64,000 nt of DNA from Dehalococcoidia bacterium (GCA_022823505.1 JAJEIA010000098.1:23146-87145); one strand, 5' to 3'. Numbered from the stretch's first letter, positions 46,927-55,123 are shown. Numbers and translations: made by a program. The notes: generated from the letters alone by a model not told the origin.

Positions 46927-46955
46927 ATTATAGGCTTGACGCGCTCTCTGCGCAA
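46927..46955 (-). promoter_or_regulatory. predicted promoter of P450-3
   Basis: TTGCGC (46955-46950), 17-base spacer, TATAAT (46932-46927) on the minus strand, 72 bases before the ATG. Confidence 0.6.
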
Positions 46956-47038
46956 GCGAAACAGCGAGGCAAAGGTTCAGAGTTACGAGTCAAGCGCCTC
47001 GCTATGACAACCTCCTGAATTCCGGACAGTTACAAACT

Positions 47039-47066
47039 GAGGCCCGGCGAAACATCGCCGGGCCTC
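47039..47066 (-). terminator. terminator after P450-4
   Basis: GAGGCCCGGCGA and its complement (47039-47050 and 47055-47066) form a 12-bp perfect stem with a 4-base loop; AGTTTGT follows on the minus strand. Confidence 0.8.
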
Positions 47067-47092
47067 GTAACCCCCGGGAATTAGCGAACCGA

Positions 47093-48379
47093 TTACGTCA
47101 GGTTCACCGGCAGGGTCTCCAGCGTCCGGAACGTGATGCTGGAGGTGTAGGTGAGGTCCTCCGAGTTGCAGTTCATGTTGAGGTTCGGGAACCGCTCGGC
47201 CAGGGCCTTGAAGGCTTCCTGCCCTTCCAGCCGCGCCAGCGTCGCGCCCAGGCAGTGGTGGATACCGCTGCCGAAGGCCACGTGGGGGTTCGGGTACCGC
47301 TCGACGTCGAAGTCGTCTGCGCGGTCGAACACCTCGGGGTCACGGTTGGCGGAGGTCACGAACCAGCGCATCCGCTCGTCCTTCTGGATGAGCTTGCCGC
47401 CCAGCTCGACGTCCTCGCCGGCGATGCGAGTGATGGACTTGACCGGCGGGTCGTAGCGCAGGCACTCCTCGGTGGCCCGGATCATCTTGCCGGCGGGATC
47501 GGTCTTGAACAGCTCCCACTGGTCCGGGTGCTCCATGAATGCCCGGGTGCCGTTGCAGATCAGGTTGATGGTGGTCTCGTGACCGGCCAGCAGCAGCAGG
47601 ATGGCGTTGGCCACAACCTGCTCCTCGTCCATGATCCGCTTGCCGGAGGCGTTGGTGGTACGGGCGGCGTCGGTCATCTTGTCCAGCAGGTCGCCGTTGG
47701 GGCTGTCCAACCGGGCCTTGACCATGGGCCGCAGGTAATCCTGCAGCTCGGTGATGCCCTCGGACAGCGGCTGCATGCGGTCGGCGTTGCCCCGGCCGAT
47801 GAACAGCAGCTTCTCCGCCAGGGAGCGGATGAACTGGCGGTCGTAGGTCTCGATGCCCATCATGGCCGCGATGACCAGCAGGGGCAGCGGGGTGGCGTAG
47901 TCACGCATCACGTCCATGCTGCCGCGCTCTTCGGCCTCGTCCAGCAACTGCTTGATAGCCGACTGCACCAGCGGGCGCCAGAGTTCCATGGCCTTCGGGG
48001 TGAAGTAGCCGTGGATGACCTTCCGCATGTCGGTGTGGTCCGGGCCGCCGTGCTCTCGGATCTCCTCGTGGGAGCTGACCGCTCGCCGGTCGGTCTGGAT
48101 GAACCACTGGCTGAAGAAGTTCCGCACGTCCTCGTACAGGCCCATGTCGGATTCGTCAATCGAGGGGTACGGAGGCAGCGGGTCCCGGCTGAACACCTCG
48201 GACGAGAACGCCTCAGGGCGTCGGGTGACCCAGACCAAGTCCTTGTACTTGGTGATGACCCATAGCTTGTAGGGGTCGTTCCAGTGGACCGGATCCTCCT
48301 CGCGCATGCGCCCGAAGTACGTATACGGGTCCTGGATCACCTCAGGGGAAAACAGGTTTTCGTTAAAGGTGGTAACCAT
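47093..48379 (-). CDS. cytochrome P450 (copy 4)
   Basis: A 428-residue P450 with AGHETTIN, EECLRYDPPVKSITR and AFGSGIHHCLGATLARLEGQE (ligand Cys near 376). N-terminus MVTTFNENLFSPEVIQDPYTYF is shared with the others, and the more divergent middle (VSSHEEIREHGGPDHTDMRK) sets it apart from copies 2 and 3. GGGAGG lies upstream of the ATG at 48377-48379. It has a consensus-like promoter and its own terminator. Confidence 0.95.
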   Translation of the reverse strand: MVTTFNENLFSPEVIQDPYTYFGRMREEDPVHWNDPYKLWVITKYKDLVWVTRRPEAFSSEVFSRDPLPPYPSIDESDMGLYEDVRNFFSQWFIQTDRRAVSSHEEIREHGGPDHTDMRKVIHGYFTPKAMELWRPLVQSAIKQLLDEAEERGSMDVMRDYATPLPLLVIAAMMGIETYDRQFIRSLAEKLLFIGRGNADRMQPLSEGITELQDYLRPMVKARLDSPNGDLLDKMTDAARTTNASGKRIMDEEQVVANAILLLLAGHETTINLICNGTRAFMEHPDQWELFKTDPAGKMIRATEECLRYDPPVKSITRIAGEDVELGGKLIQKDERMRWFVTSANRDPEVFDRADDFDVERYPNPHVAFGSGIHHCLGATLARLEGQEAFKALAERFPNLNMNCNSEDLTYTSSITFRTLETLPVNLT

Positions 48380-48462
48380 AAAGTCCCTCCCGTTGACTTT
48401 TCATGGTCAAACTCACCGCCGGACATAGCATGGCCAGCGGCAATAGTCGCCGCGTTTGTGCA

Positions 48463-48491
48463 ATTGTAGCAATCGACATATTTCGGGTCAA
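48463..48491 (-). promoter_or_regulatory. consensus-like promoter of P450-4
   Basis: TTGACC (48491-48486), 17-base spacer, TACAAT (48468-48463) on the minus strand, with an untranslated leader of about 75 bases. Confidence 0.75.
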
Positions 48492-48693
48492 TTGCAATTC
48501 AAGCATAATGCCGTCGCGTTTGCATTGGGGATTTGAATGTAACGTCTCCGATCCGGCAGATTCTCGTCGAATCGGGTCCGCATGATGCAAGGCGGATTGG
48601 GCTTGCGGCAGTGAAATTTCACGGCGGGTGTGGGTCGGCAATCATGCGCCGTCGCAGTTGCTGGCCCGCGCTTGCCCCGCCCGAGGTTGTCTG

Positions 48694-48702
48694 TGCTACA
48701 AT
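48694..48702 (+). promoter_or_regulatory. extended -10 promoter of the DsbA-like selenoprotein gene
   Basis: TGCTACAAT, with TACAAT at 48697-48702, lies 74 bases before the ATG; TTGCCC at 48672-48677 is a weak -35 at 19 bases. Confidence 0.5.
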
Positions 48703-48776
48703 CCCGCCCACGAACCAGGTGAACCCGGGATCACCGCCCGGAACCAACGGTCAACCACACCAGGGAGGTCCAAACC

Positions 48777-49409
48777 ATGGCCGAATCCGATTTCACCGTT
48801 TATTACGACTTTCGTTGACCATTCGTGTACAACGCTGCCATGTGGTGGGCGAAAGTACGCGAGAATACCGACCACGAAATCGCCGTGGATCTGAAGCCAT
48901 TCTCGCTGGTCCAGGTAAATCACGACAATAACAATGACGACGGCTTCAAGTACTGGGAGCAGGACGACTCGGACAACACTCTGCTCGAGTTGCGTGCCGG
49001 CATCGCCGCCCAGCGCCAGGGTGAGGAGGTCTTCGACCGCTTCTTCATCAACCTGCTGAAGGCGCGCCACGAGGATCGCATTGACCTCACCGACGCCGAT
49101 GCCATCAACGCCGTGGCCGAGGCCTCCGGCGTCGACATGGGCCAGTTCGCCGAAGACCTGGCCGACCCCGAAGTCCTCAAGGAGATCGGCGAGAGCCACA
49201 CCGAGGCCGTGGAAGTCCACGGCGCCTTCGGCGTGCCTCTCTATGTCTTCCCCAACGGCAACTCCGCCTTCGTGAAGATGTTTATCCCGTCCGACGACGA
49301 GTCCGGACCCATCTACGACAACCTCGTCGAGATGATGGCCGACCACAAGCACGTCGGCGAGGTCAAGCGTCCGTCCCCGCCGTGGCCCTATGAGGGTGTC
49401 CGCGGATAA
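48777..49409 (+). CDS. DsbA/FrnE-like thioredoxin-fold selenoprotein (Sec at codon 14, TGA 48816-48818)
   Basis: Read with TGA as selenocysteine, this gives 210 residues beginning MAESDFTVYYDFRU followed by PFVYNAAMWW. In DsbA/FrnE-like oxidoreductases a strand (VYYDF) is followed by the CPxC active site at exactly this place; here it is UPFV. The cis-proline loop is present near the C-terminus (GAFGVPLYVF). GGGAGG at 48763-48768 lies eight bases before the ATG at 48777. A start downstream of the TGA (GTG 48825) has no ribosome-binding site and would remove strand 1 and the active site. No cysteine occurs anywhere in the protein, so Sec would be the sole redox residue. A hairpin at 48823-48862 fits a bacterial SECIS. 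The gene overlaps rnc by 20 bases. A nonsense mutation is the alternative. Confidence 0.82.
48823..48862 (+). promoter_or_regulatory. candidate bacterial SECIS element for the DsbA-like gene
   Basis: Beginning four bases after the TGA, TCGTGTAC (48823-48830) pairs with GTACGCGA (48855-48862; one G-U). After an AA/AAA internal loop, CGC and CCA pair with GGCG/TGG bases (48833-48840 with 48846-48851, UG bulge), leaving the loop UGUGG (48841-48845). The apical GU lies about 24 bases from the TGA, within the range known for bacterial SECIS hairpins. Confidence 0.65.
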
Positions 49410-50139
49410 CGGCGCTGCCGCGCAATTGAGTTCGCCCGGGGGACATCGCCCCGTCGCCGAACTGGAACAAGCCCTGGGCCTGAGCTTTCGGGACCGGGGC
49501 TTGCTCATTCAGGCGCTCACCCACCGCTCGTACGTCAACGAGACGGGCGGCTCGGACACCGATTCCTACGAGCGGCTGGAATTTCTTGGAGACGTCGTCG
49601 TACGTCTCATCGTGAGCGAGGAACTGTACCGCCGCCTGCCGGAATGTGACGAGGGCGGACTGACCCGCCGGTGGACCGCCCTGCTCAGCCAACGCGCCCT
49701 GGCCGCCGCCGCCAGGGACTTGGGGCTTTCACGGTACGTCCTGCTCGGGCGCGGGTTTGAGGCGTCCGGTGGGCGCAACGGGGACGCCGTTCTGGGCGAC
49801 GTGATGGAATCGGTCATCGCCGCCATATACCTGGACCAGGGAAACGCCCCGGCCCGCGATTTCGTCCTGCGGGCATTGTCCCGGTCTATGGAGGCGGCCT
49901 GCCGGCCCGGCTGGCGTCCCGACAACCCCAAAGCCGAGCTCCAGGAACTGCTCCAGGGCCAGGGAAAGCCCACCCCGGTCTATTGCGTCGTGGCGTCGTC
50001 CGGACCGTCGCATCAGCCCAATTTCGAGGTGGAGGTCGCCACGGGCGAACAGGTGCTCGGGTCGGGCGCGGGCCCCAGCAAGAGCGCGGCGGAAGTCGCA
50101 GCGGCGCGCGCCGCGCTGGCCTCGTTATCACCGGTCTGA
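49390..50139 (+). CDS. rnc: ribonuclease III
   Basis: A 249-residue double-strand-specific endoribonuclease. The catalytic domain holds HRSYVNE and ERLEFLGDVVVRLIVSEELY (signature motif with metal-binding Glu/Asp), and GDVMESVIAAIYLDQG the second acidic pair. The C-terminal double-stranded-RNA-binding domain spans about residues 175-249 (NPKAELQELLQGQGKPTPVY, then GPSKSAAEVAAARAAL). The ATG at 49390 overlaps the selenoprotein gene by 20 bases; a slightly later start is possible. Confidence 0.94.
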   Translation: MRVSADNGAAAQLSSPGGHRPVAELEQALGLSFRDRGLLIQALTHRSYVNETGGSDTDSYERLEFLGDVVVRLIVSEELYRRLPECDEGGLTRRWTALLSQRALAAAARDLGLSRYVLLGRGFEASGGRNGDAVLGDVMESVIAAIYLDQGNAPARDFVLRALSRSMEAACRPGWRPDNPKAELQELLQGQGKPTPVYCVVASSGPSHQPNFEVEVATGEQVLGSGAGPSKSAAEVAAARAALASLSPV

Positions 50140-50238
50140 TCTCGTCCCGGTCGTAGGATCGGGCGGGTCGCCGGCGGGGGCGCCGGCTGACCGCGCCGAC
50201 GCTCGCCAACTTCCGATGATTGCTGCTCGCCCCGCCAA

Positions 50239-50267
50239 TTGATTGGCCCGATGGTGGCGGCTATAAT
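50239..50267 (+). promoter_or_regulatory. consensus-like promoter of pdxS
   Basis: TTGATT (50239-50244), 17-base spacer, TATAAT (50262-50267), 39 bases before the ATG. Confidence 0.8.
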
Positions 50268-50306
50268 GTCTGGAACTATTCGCTTTGTTATTGAGGAGGC
50301 GCGCAC

Positions 50307-51200
50307 ATGGTTGCTGACGTCCTGACCGGTACCTTTACCGTCAAATCCGGCCACGCTCAGATGCTCAAGGGCGGCGTCATTATGGACGTTGTCAACGCCG
50401 AGCAGGCCCGTATCGCCCAGGAAGCCGGCGCGGTCGCCGTGATGGCCCTGGAAAGGGTGCCTGCGGACATCAGGGCCGATGGCGGTGTTGCGCGCATGAG
50501 CGATCCATCCATGATCGCGGCCATCATCGATTCCGTCTCCATACCCGTGATGGCCAAGTGCCGCATCGGTCATTTCGTGGAGGCGCAGATACTCCAGGCC
50601 ATGGGCGTCGACTATGTCGACGAGTCCGAGGTGCTGACCCCCGCCGACGAGCAGCACCACGTCTGGAAGCACGACTTCACTGTGCCGTTCGTGTGCGGCT
50701 GCCGAGATCTGGGTGAGGCGCTGCGTCGCGTTTCCGAGGGCGCCGCGATGATCCGCACCAAGGGCGAGGCCGGCACCGGCGACGTGGTCGAGGCTGTGCG
50801 CCATATGCGGGCCGTGCAGGACGCCATTCGCAAGTTGCGCAACCTGCCCGACGACGAGCTGGTCGTTGAGGCGCGGGACATGCGCGTCAGCCTTGACCTG
50901 CTCATGCAGACGCGCGAAGAGGGCCGCCTTCCCGTGGTCAACTTCGCCGCCGGCGGCGTGGCGACCCCGGCTGACGCTGCGTTGATGATGCAGCTGGGAG
51001 CCGACGGTGTCTTTGTGGGCTCCGGCATCTTCAAGTCCGGCGACCCGGTGCGCCGCGGTCACGCCATCGTTCAGGCGGTCACCCACTACAACGACCCCCA
51101 CATCCTGGCTGACGTGTCCAAGGACCTGGGCGAGCCCATGGTCGGCCGCAGCGTTCGCGAGCTGTCGGACCAGGAACTGCTCGCCACCCGCAGCGTCTGA
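50307..51200 (+). CDS. pdxS: pyridoxal 5'-phosphate synthase, PdxS subunit
   Basis: A 297-residue (beta/alpha)8 enzyme making PLP from ribose-5-phosphate, glyceraldehyde-3-phosphate and ammonia. [28 protein letters not shown] (catalytic Lys), [12 protein letters not shown] and [18 protein letters not shown] (second Lys) are nearly invariant. [27 protein letters not shown] is the phosphate-binding part. It marks the DXP-independent vitamin B6 route. GAGGAGG precedes the ATG; pdxT follows after 57 bases. Confidence 0.97.
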   Translation: MVADVLTGTFTVKSGHAQMLKGGVIMDVVNAEQARIAQEAGAVAVMALERVPADIRADGGVARMSDPSMIAAIIDSVSIPVMAKCRIGHFVEAQILQAMGVDYVDESEVLTPADEQHHVWKHDFTVPFVCGCRDLGEALRRVSEGAAMIRTKGEAGTGDVVEAVRHMRAVQDAIRKLRNLPDDELVVEARDMRVSLDLLMQTREEGRLPVVNFAAGGVATPADAALMMQLGADGVFVGSGIFKSGDPVRRGHAIVQAVTHYNDPHILADVSKDLGEPMVGRSVRELSDQELLATRSV

Positions 51201-51257
51201 TCCGGATTTGCTCGCTGCAACCCCATCGCGCATACGGCAGAGAGGCTGTACGTCTAG

Positions 51258-51878
51258 TTGAACATCGGCGTCTTGGCAGTTCAGGGTGATTTCGCGGAGC
51301 ACTGCCACGTGCTCCGCAGCGTGGGCGTCGCGGCCACGGAGGTGCGTTTGCCAAAGCACCTTGAGGGTCTTGATGGGCTCATCATCCCGGGCGGTGAGAG
51401 CACTACGCTCAGCCGTTTGATGTCGCTGTATGATCTCCGCGACCCCGTGGCGGACATGGTCGCCCGTGGCAAGGCCGTGTGGGGTACCTGTGCCGGCATG
51501 ATCATGCTGGCCAACGAAATTACCGAGGAAGACCCGGTTCCCATGCGGCTCATGGATGTGGGTGTCCAGCGCAACGCCTTTGGACGCCAGGTCGATTCCT
51601 TCGAGCAGGACCTTCTCATCAGGGGACTGGGTAACCGTGAATATCACGCAATCTTCATCAGGGCCCCGGTGATCATCCGGGTTGGCGCGGAGGTCGAGGT
51701 GCTTGCCGCCCTCGCCGACGGTCGTCCCGTGGCGGTTCAGCAGGGCAACATGATGGCCACCTCCTTCCATCCGGAACTCACCGCCGACGCACGCATCCAC
51801 CGCTATTTCGTCTCGCTGGCCGGCGGGCCCGCCTATGACCCGGACGCACCCCTCATCGATACACCACGTGTCCGTTAG
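51258..51878 (+). CDS. pdxT: pyridoxal 5'-phosphate synthase, PdxT glutaminase subunit
   Basis: A 206-residue class I glutamine amidotransferase feeding ammonia to PdxS. IGVLAVQGDFAEH opens the fold, IPGGESTT is the oxyanion loop, WGTCAGM carries the nucleophile Cys78, and SFHPELT the His171/Glu173 pair, so the triad is complete. The start is TTG at 51258. It partners with the PdxS product in a 12+12 complex in known systems. Confidence 0.96.
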   Translation: MNIGVLAVQGDFAEHCHVLRSVGVAATEVRLPKHLEGLDGLIIPGGESTTLSRLMSLYDLRDPVADMVARGKAVWGTCAGMIMLANEITEEDPVPMRLMDVGVQRNAFGRQVDSFEQDLLIRGLGNREYHAIFIRAPVIIRVGAEVEVLAALADGRPVAVQQGNMMATSFHPELTADARIHRYFVSLAGGPAYDPDAPLIDTPRVR

Positions 51879-51961
51879 CCCTTTGCGACGCCTATAACCA
51901 ATCATCCCAACAGCGCCAGCCACGATGGCGCGGCAATACGCAACTCCACCAGGAGGCATAG

Positions 51962-53632
51962 TTGGTAACGGTCGAACAGCTGGCCCAGGATGAATTGCAA
52001 CAATTGTTGGCGGTGCTCCCGGAGCGTATTACCCAGAAACTCCGGGAACAGGAAGAGCTCGATGACCTGTTAGAAGTTATCCTCGATTTGGGTCGCCTCC
52101 CCGAAGCCCGTTTCTCCCATGGCGACGTGCTGCTGGGGGAGGACCCGGTGAGCCGGGAAGACCTGCAGTACGTCGTCTCCGGCATCGGCAGTTTCGGCGA
52201 CGACAACCGCGCCGGCATGGAGCGGACCCTGCACCGGATCTCGGCGATCCGCAACCGAAGCGGGAGCGTGGTTGGCATCACCTGCCGCGTGGGACGGGCC
52301 GTGTTCGGCACCATCAAGATCATCGAGGACCTGGCCTATGGCGGCCAGAACATACTCCTGTTGGGTCGCCCGGGCGTCGGCAAGACAACCATGCTGCGGG
52401 AGGTCGCCCGCGTCCTGGCCGACGAAGCCCGCAAGCGTGTGATCATCGTCGACACCTCCAACGAAATCGCAGGCGATGGTGACATTCCGCATCCGGCCAT
52501 CGGTCATTCACGGCGCATGCAGGTCCCCACGCCCACGGAACAGCACGGCGTGATGATCGAGGCGGTGGAAAACCACATGCCCCAGGTGATCATCATCGAC
52601 GAGATGGGCACGACCCAGGAAGCCGCCGCCGCCCGCACCATCGCCGAGCGCGGTGTCCAGTTGGTTGCCACCGCCCACGGCAACACGCTGGACAACTTGA
52701 TCATGAACCCCACGCTGTCCGACCTGGTGGGCGGCGTGCAAACCGTCACCCTGGGCGACCAGGAGGCGCGGTTCCGCGGCACCCAGAAAACGGTGCTGGA
52801 GCGCAAGGCGCCGCCCACCTTCGACGTGGTGGTCGAAATCCGCGACTGGGACGAGGTCCTGGTCCACGAGGATGTGGCCCAGGTGGTTGACCAGTGGCTG
52901 CGCGGGTATCCGGTCGAACCCGAGGTGCGTCGCATGGACGCGGAGGGCAACGTGTCGCGCACCGCAGCGTCACGACCCAGCGAGGTCGGACAGACCCCGT
53001 GGTCCGGCAACGATGTGCGAGGCCGGCGGGGACGCAAGCGTTCCCAGGACGGCGGCACCGAGTACGACCGGTATCCACCCGAGACCTTCCGTGACGAACC
53101 CGACGCCAACGGTTCCGCCGGCCGGCGTTTGGACGCGCGGATCTTCCTGTTCGGCGTCAGCCGCGACAAGGTGGAAGCAGCCCTCGCCGAGCGCGAGGCC
53201 ACCGCGGAAATCGTCAGCGAGCTCCGGCGCGCCAACCTTCTGCTCACCACCAAGAACCATTACCGGCGGGGCAGCCAGTTGGTCCGCATCGCCGAGAGCA
53301 ACAACGTGCCGGTGTACGTCCTACGGAAGAACACCGTGCCCCAGGTGTCCGAATTCCTTACGTCAATTGCTCGGGACCAGGGCATCGATCTGGCGCCGCC
53401 GCGAAGGGGGTCTGAGGAACGGGAGGAGGCCAACGCTGACGCCATGGCCGCCGCTCGCGCCGAGGTGGAAGACGCCGCCCGCCGGGTGCAGGAGGGTGAA
53501 TTCAGCGTCCAGCTTGGCCCGCAGCGTCCCTACATTCGACGCCTACAGCACATGCTGGCCGAGGAATTCAACCTGGCGTCCACCAGCCGCGGCCGCGACC
53601 CACAGCGCGGTGTGCTGATCTACCGGCCGTAA
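51962..53632 (+). CDS. SpoIIIAA-like AAA ATPase with R3H nucleic-acid-binding domain
   Basis: A 556-residue cytosolic protein. GRPGVGKTTM (135-142) is Walker A and QVIIIDEMGT Walker B, in a fold related to the stage III sporulation protein AA/secretion-type ATPases (RVIIVDTSNEIAGDGD is typical). A charged linker (about 320-395) leads to a domain with ARIFLFGVSRDKVEAAL, and the last 60 residues end with an R3H-like segment (RPYIRRLQHMLAEEFNLASTS). The same architecture occurs in cyanobacterial/plastid Ycf45-like proteins. Function unsettled; probable binding of single-stranded nucleic acid. Start TTG at 51962 with AGGAGG five bases upstream. Confidence 0.85.
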   Translation: MVTVEQLAQDELQQLLAVLPERITQKLREQEELDDLLEVILDLGRLPEARFSHGDVLLGEDPVSREDLQYVVSGIGSFGDDNRAGMERTLHRISAIRNRSGSVVGITCRVGRAVFGTIKIIEDLAYGGQNILLLGRPGVGKTTMLREVARVLADEARKRVIIVDTSNEIAGDGDIPHPAIGHSRRMQVPTPTEQHGVMIEAVENHMPQVIIIDEMGTTQEAAAARTIAERGVQLVATAHGNTLDNLIMNPTLSDLVGGVQTVTLGDQEARFRGTQKTVLERKAPPTFDVVVEIRDWDEVLVHEDVAQVVDQWLRGYPVEPEVRRMDAEGNVSRTAASRPSEVGQTPWSGNDVRGRRGRKRSQDGGTEYDRYPPETFRDEPDANGSAGRRLDARIFLFGVSRDKVEAALAEREATAEIVSELRRANLLLTTKNHYRRGSQLVRIAESNNVPVYVLRKNTVPQVSEFLTSIARDQGIDLAPPRRGSEEREEANADAMAAARAEVEDAARRVQEGEFSVQLGPQRPYIRRLQHMLAEEFNLASTSRGRDPQRGVLIYRP

Positions 53633-53733
53633 ACGGGCTTTGCCTGCAATGCGAGGTCGCGACAAGAAGCCGCACGGCCCCGCTTCTGATACCCTGACGC
53701 CGTAACGTTGATACGCAAGCGGGAGTCACGGCG

Positions 53734-54402
53734 ATGTCGGGGGTGTTCATAGCCTTTGAGGGTGGCGAGGGCGCCGGCAAGTCCACGCAGGCAAGCTGCC
53801 TGGAATCATACTTGCGCGCTCAGGGCTACAACGCCGTGCTGCTGCGTGAGCCGGGCTCGACCCAATTGGGTGACTACCTGCGAGCCTACCTCGTCAACAA
53901 CGAGCCCATAGTCCCCTCAGCCGAGCTCCTTCTGTTTGAGGCTTCTCGGGCGCAGTTGGTGGAGGAGCGGGTTCGACCCCTGCTGGACGATGGCGCCGTT
54001 GTCATCGCGGATCGCTTCGCCGGATCTACTGTCGCCTACCAGGGACATGGTCGCGGTATCAAACTGGACCGTATCCATTGGCTGAACGATTTTGCTACCG
54101 GTCGGCTGTATCCCGACCTGACCATTCTGCTGAACATTGATCCCTTGATTGGTTTGGAGCGGGTGAACAGCCGTCAACTGCAACTCGCCCTGCCGATGGC
54201 CGGCGCCCCTGACCGGTTTGAGGAAGAAATTATGGCGTTTCATGACAAAGTCCGGCGGGGATTCCTGGAGCAAGCGGAGTCGGATCCTGACCGCTGGTGC
54301 ATCGTCGACGGCCACCGATCAATCGTCCAGGTTTCAACCGCAGTTAGGGCAGCAATAGAGGGATTGATAACAGCCAAAACACCGGCCAAGCACCTGTCGT
54401 AG
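53734..54402 (+). CDS. tmk: thymidylate kinase
   Basis: A 222-residue nucleotide kinase phosphorylating dTMP to dTDP. The P-loop is GGEGAGKST (10-17), LLREPGSTQLGDYLR is the dTMP-binding region, and VIADRFAGSTVAYQG contains the DR(F/Y) motif. The lid is RQLQLALP-like and lacks some of the usual arginines. An opposing terminator hairpin follows. Confidence 0.93.
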   Translation: MSGVFIAFEGGEGAGKSTQASCLESYLRAQGYNAVLLREPGSTQLGDYLRAYLVNNEPIVPSAELLLFEASRAQLVEERVRPLLDDGAVVIADRFAGSTVAYQGHGRGIKLDRIHWLNDFATGRLYPDLTILLNIDPLIGLERVNSRQLQLALPMAGAPDRFEEEIMAFHDKVRRGFLEQAESDPDRWCIVDGHRSIVQVSTAVRAAIEGLITAKTPAKHLS

Positions 54403-54435
54403 GTCCGCACTTGCGACATGCCTGGGCAAACGAAA

Positions 54436-54460
54436 ACCGCCGCCCAATCGGGGCGGCGGT
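54436..54460. terminator. bidirectional terminator between tmk and the SelW-like gene
   Basis: ACCGCCGCCC (54436-54445) and GGGCGGCGGT (54451-54460) form a 10-bp stem with a 5-base loop. On the minus strand it is followed by TTTCGTTT, fitting termination of the selenoprotein gene. Confidence 0.8.
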
Positions 54461-54486
54461 CGTCATTTCCCGGTTTGCGTGCCGAA

Positions 54487-54774
54487 TTAGTTGTCGGCAG
54501 CCACGGCCAGGTCGGCCTGCGCGATCTTCGCGGAGATGACTTCCTTCATCTTGCGGATCCGACCCAGCTCGGGGTAGATGTTCCCCTCGGCCTTCTTGTC
54601 AAAAATCTTCTCGCCGTCCACGAACACTTCCATGATGCCCTGGCCGCGCGGGGAGATGGTGATAGCGGCGTCGCCGCCGTAGGCCCGGAAAAACTCGTTC
54701 GCCATCCACGTGGCGGTAGCGTGGTGCTGTCAAGGCACGCAATAGGTAATCTCAATCTGGACTTTGCCTTCCAT
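54487..54774 (-). CDS. Rdx/SelW-like selenoprotein (Sec at codon 15, TGA 54732-54730)
   Basis: Read with TGA as selenocysteine, the gene encodes 95 residues beginning MEGKVQIEITYCVPU. This is the CxxU redox motif (Cys12, Sec15) after the first beta strand, the hallmark of the SelT/SelW/SelH (Rdx) thioredoxin-like family. ATWMANEFFRAYGGDAAITISP and the GIMEVFVDGEKIFDKKAEGN stretch continue the family pattern. GGAGG six bases before the ATG at 54774 supports this start; the internal ATG at 54705 has none and would lose the active site. A short hairpin 3' of the TGA is a SECIS candidate. Role: probably thiol/selenol redox, cytosolic. A nonsense mutation is very unlikely given the exact Sec position. 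Confidence 0.9.
54700..54715 (-). promoter_or_regulatory. candidate SECIS hairpin of the SelW-like gene
   Basis: On the minus strand CGCCA (54715-54711) pairs with TGGCG (54704-54700) around the loop CGUGGA. The GU is about 21 bases from the TGA. The core GCCA-YGUGG(A)-UGG is shared with the DsbA-like SECIS candidate. A competing CCACG/CGTGG stem is possible. Confidence 0.5.
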
Positions 54775-55123
54775 TTTGTTCCTCCGAATGGAGCGTGTAT
54801 TTTGGCGCCTGCCTTGCGAATTTTATCACAAATGAAGAGCCGTTCCAACAACTCCCGTTGTTATCACGATTCGCGATGGCTGAGCCTCCCTGAGGAGACG
54901 CATCTCCGGTGTGCCGCCGCCGTTGGCAGCCTCGTTTGCAACTCCAGCGCGCCAGCCCAGCCCGGCCCGTCGTCGCCTTGAACACAGTCTCGCCGAAACG
55001 ACCGCCGGGCTGTCGCACCAACGCGCCCGAACGGAAAGTGGCCCCGCACCCCGTTGCGCGCCGAGTGGTTTCTCATGGGTCTGCGATATAATCGCCCGCG
55101 ATAACTGATCCTGAGTGTGCAAT
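54775..55123. other. divergent gap between the SelW-like gene and cysC
   Basis: A 349-base interval. It holds the ribosome-binding site of the SelW-like gene at its left end and a TATAAT element for cysC at its right end. Short open frames on both strands look like chance. Confidence 0.5.
55087..55092 (+). promoter_or_regulatory. TATAAT -10 element for cysC
   Basis: A perfect -10 hexamer 31 bases before the cysC ATG; no convincing -35. Confidence 0.55.

Larger units (their letters stand above)
48380..48776. other. divergent promoter region between P450-4 and the DsbA-like selenoprotein gene
   Basis: A 397-base gap with lower GC in its left half. It contains the P450-4 promoter (48463-48491) and an extended -10 for the selenoprotein gene (48694-48702). 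I see no further gene. Confidence 0.6.

Noticed and set aside
48825..49409. GTG start for the DsbA-like gene after the TGA
   Set aside because: It has no ribosome-binding site and deletes the first strand and active site, whereas the ATG at 48777 has a strong one.
50170..50187. GCCGGCG/CGCCGGC hairpin after rnc as a terminator
   Set aside because: The stem is good but there is no T-tract on either strand and such GC palindromes are common in this genome.
54487..54705. 72-residue protein starting at the internal ATG 54705
   Set aside because: No Shine-Dalgarno; it lacks the CxxU/CxxC motif that defines the family.
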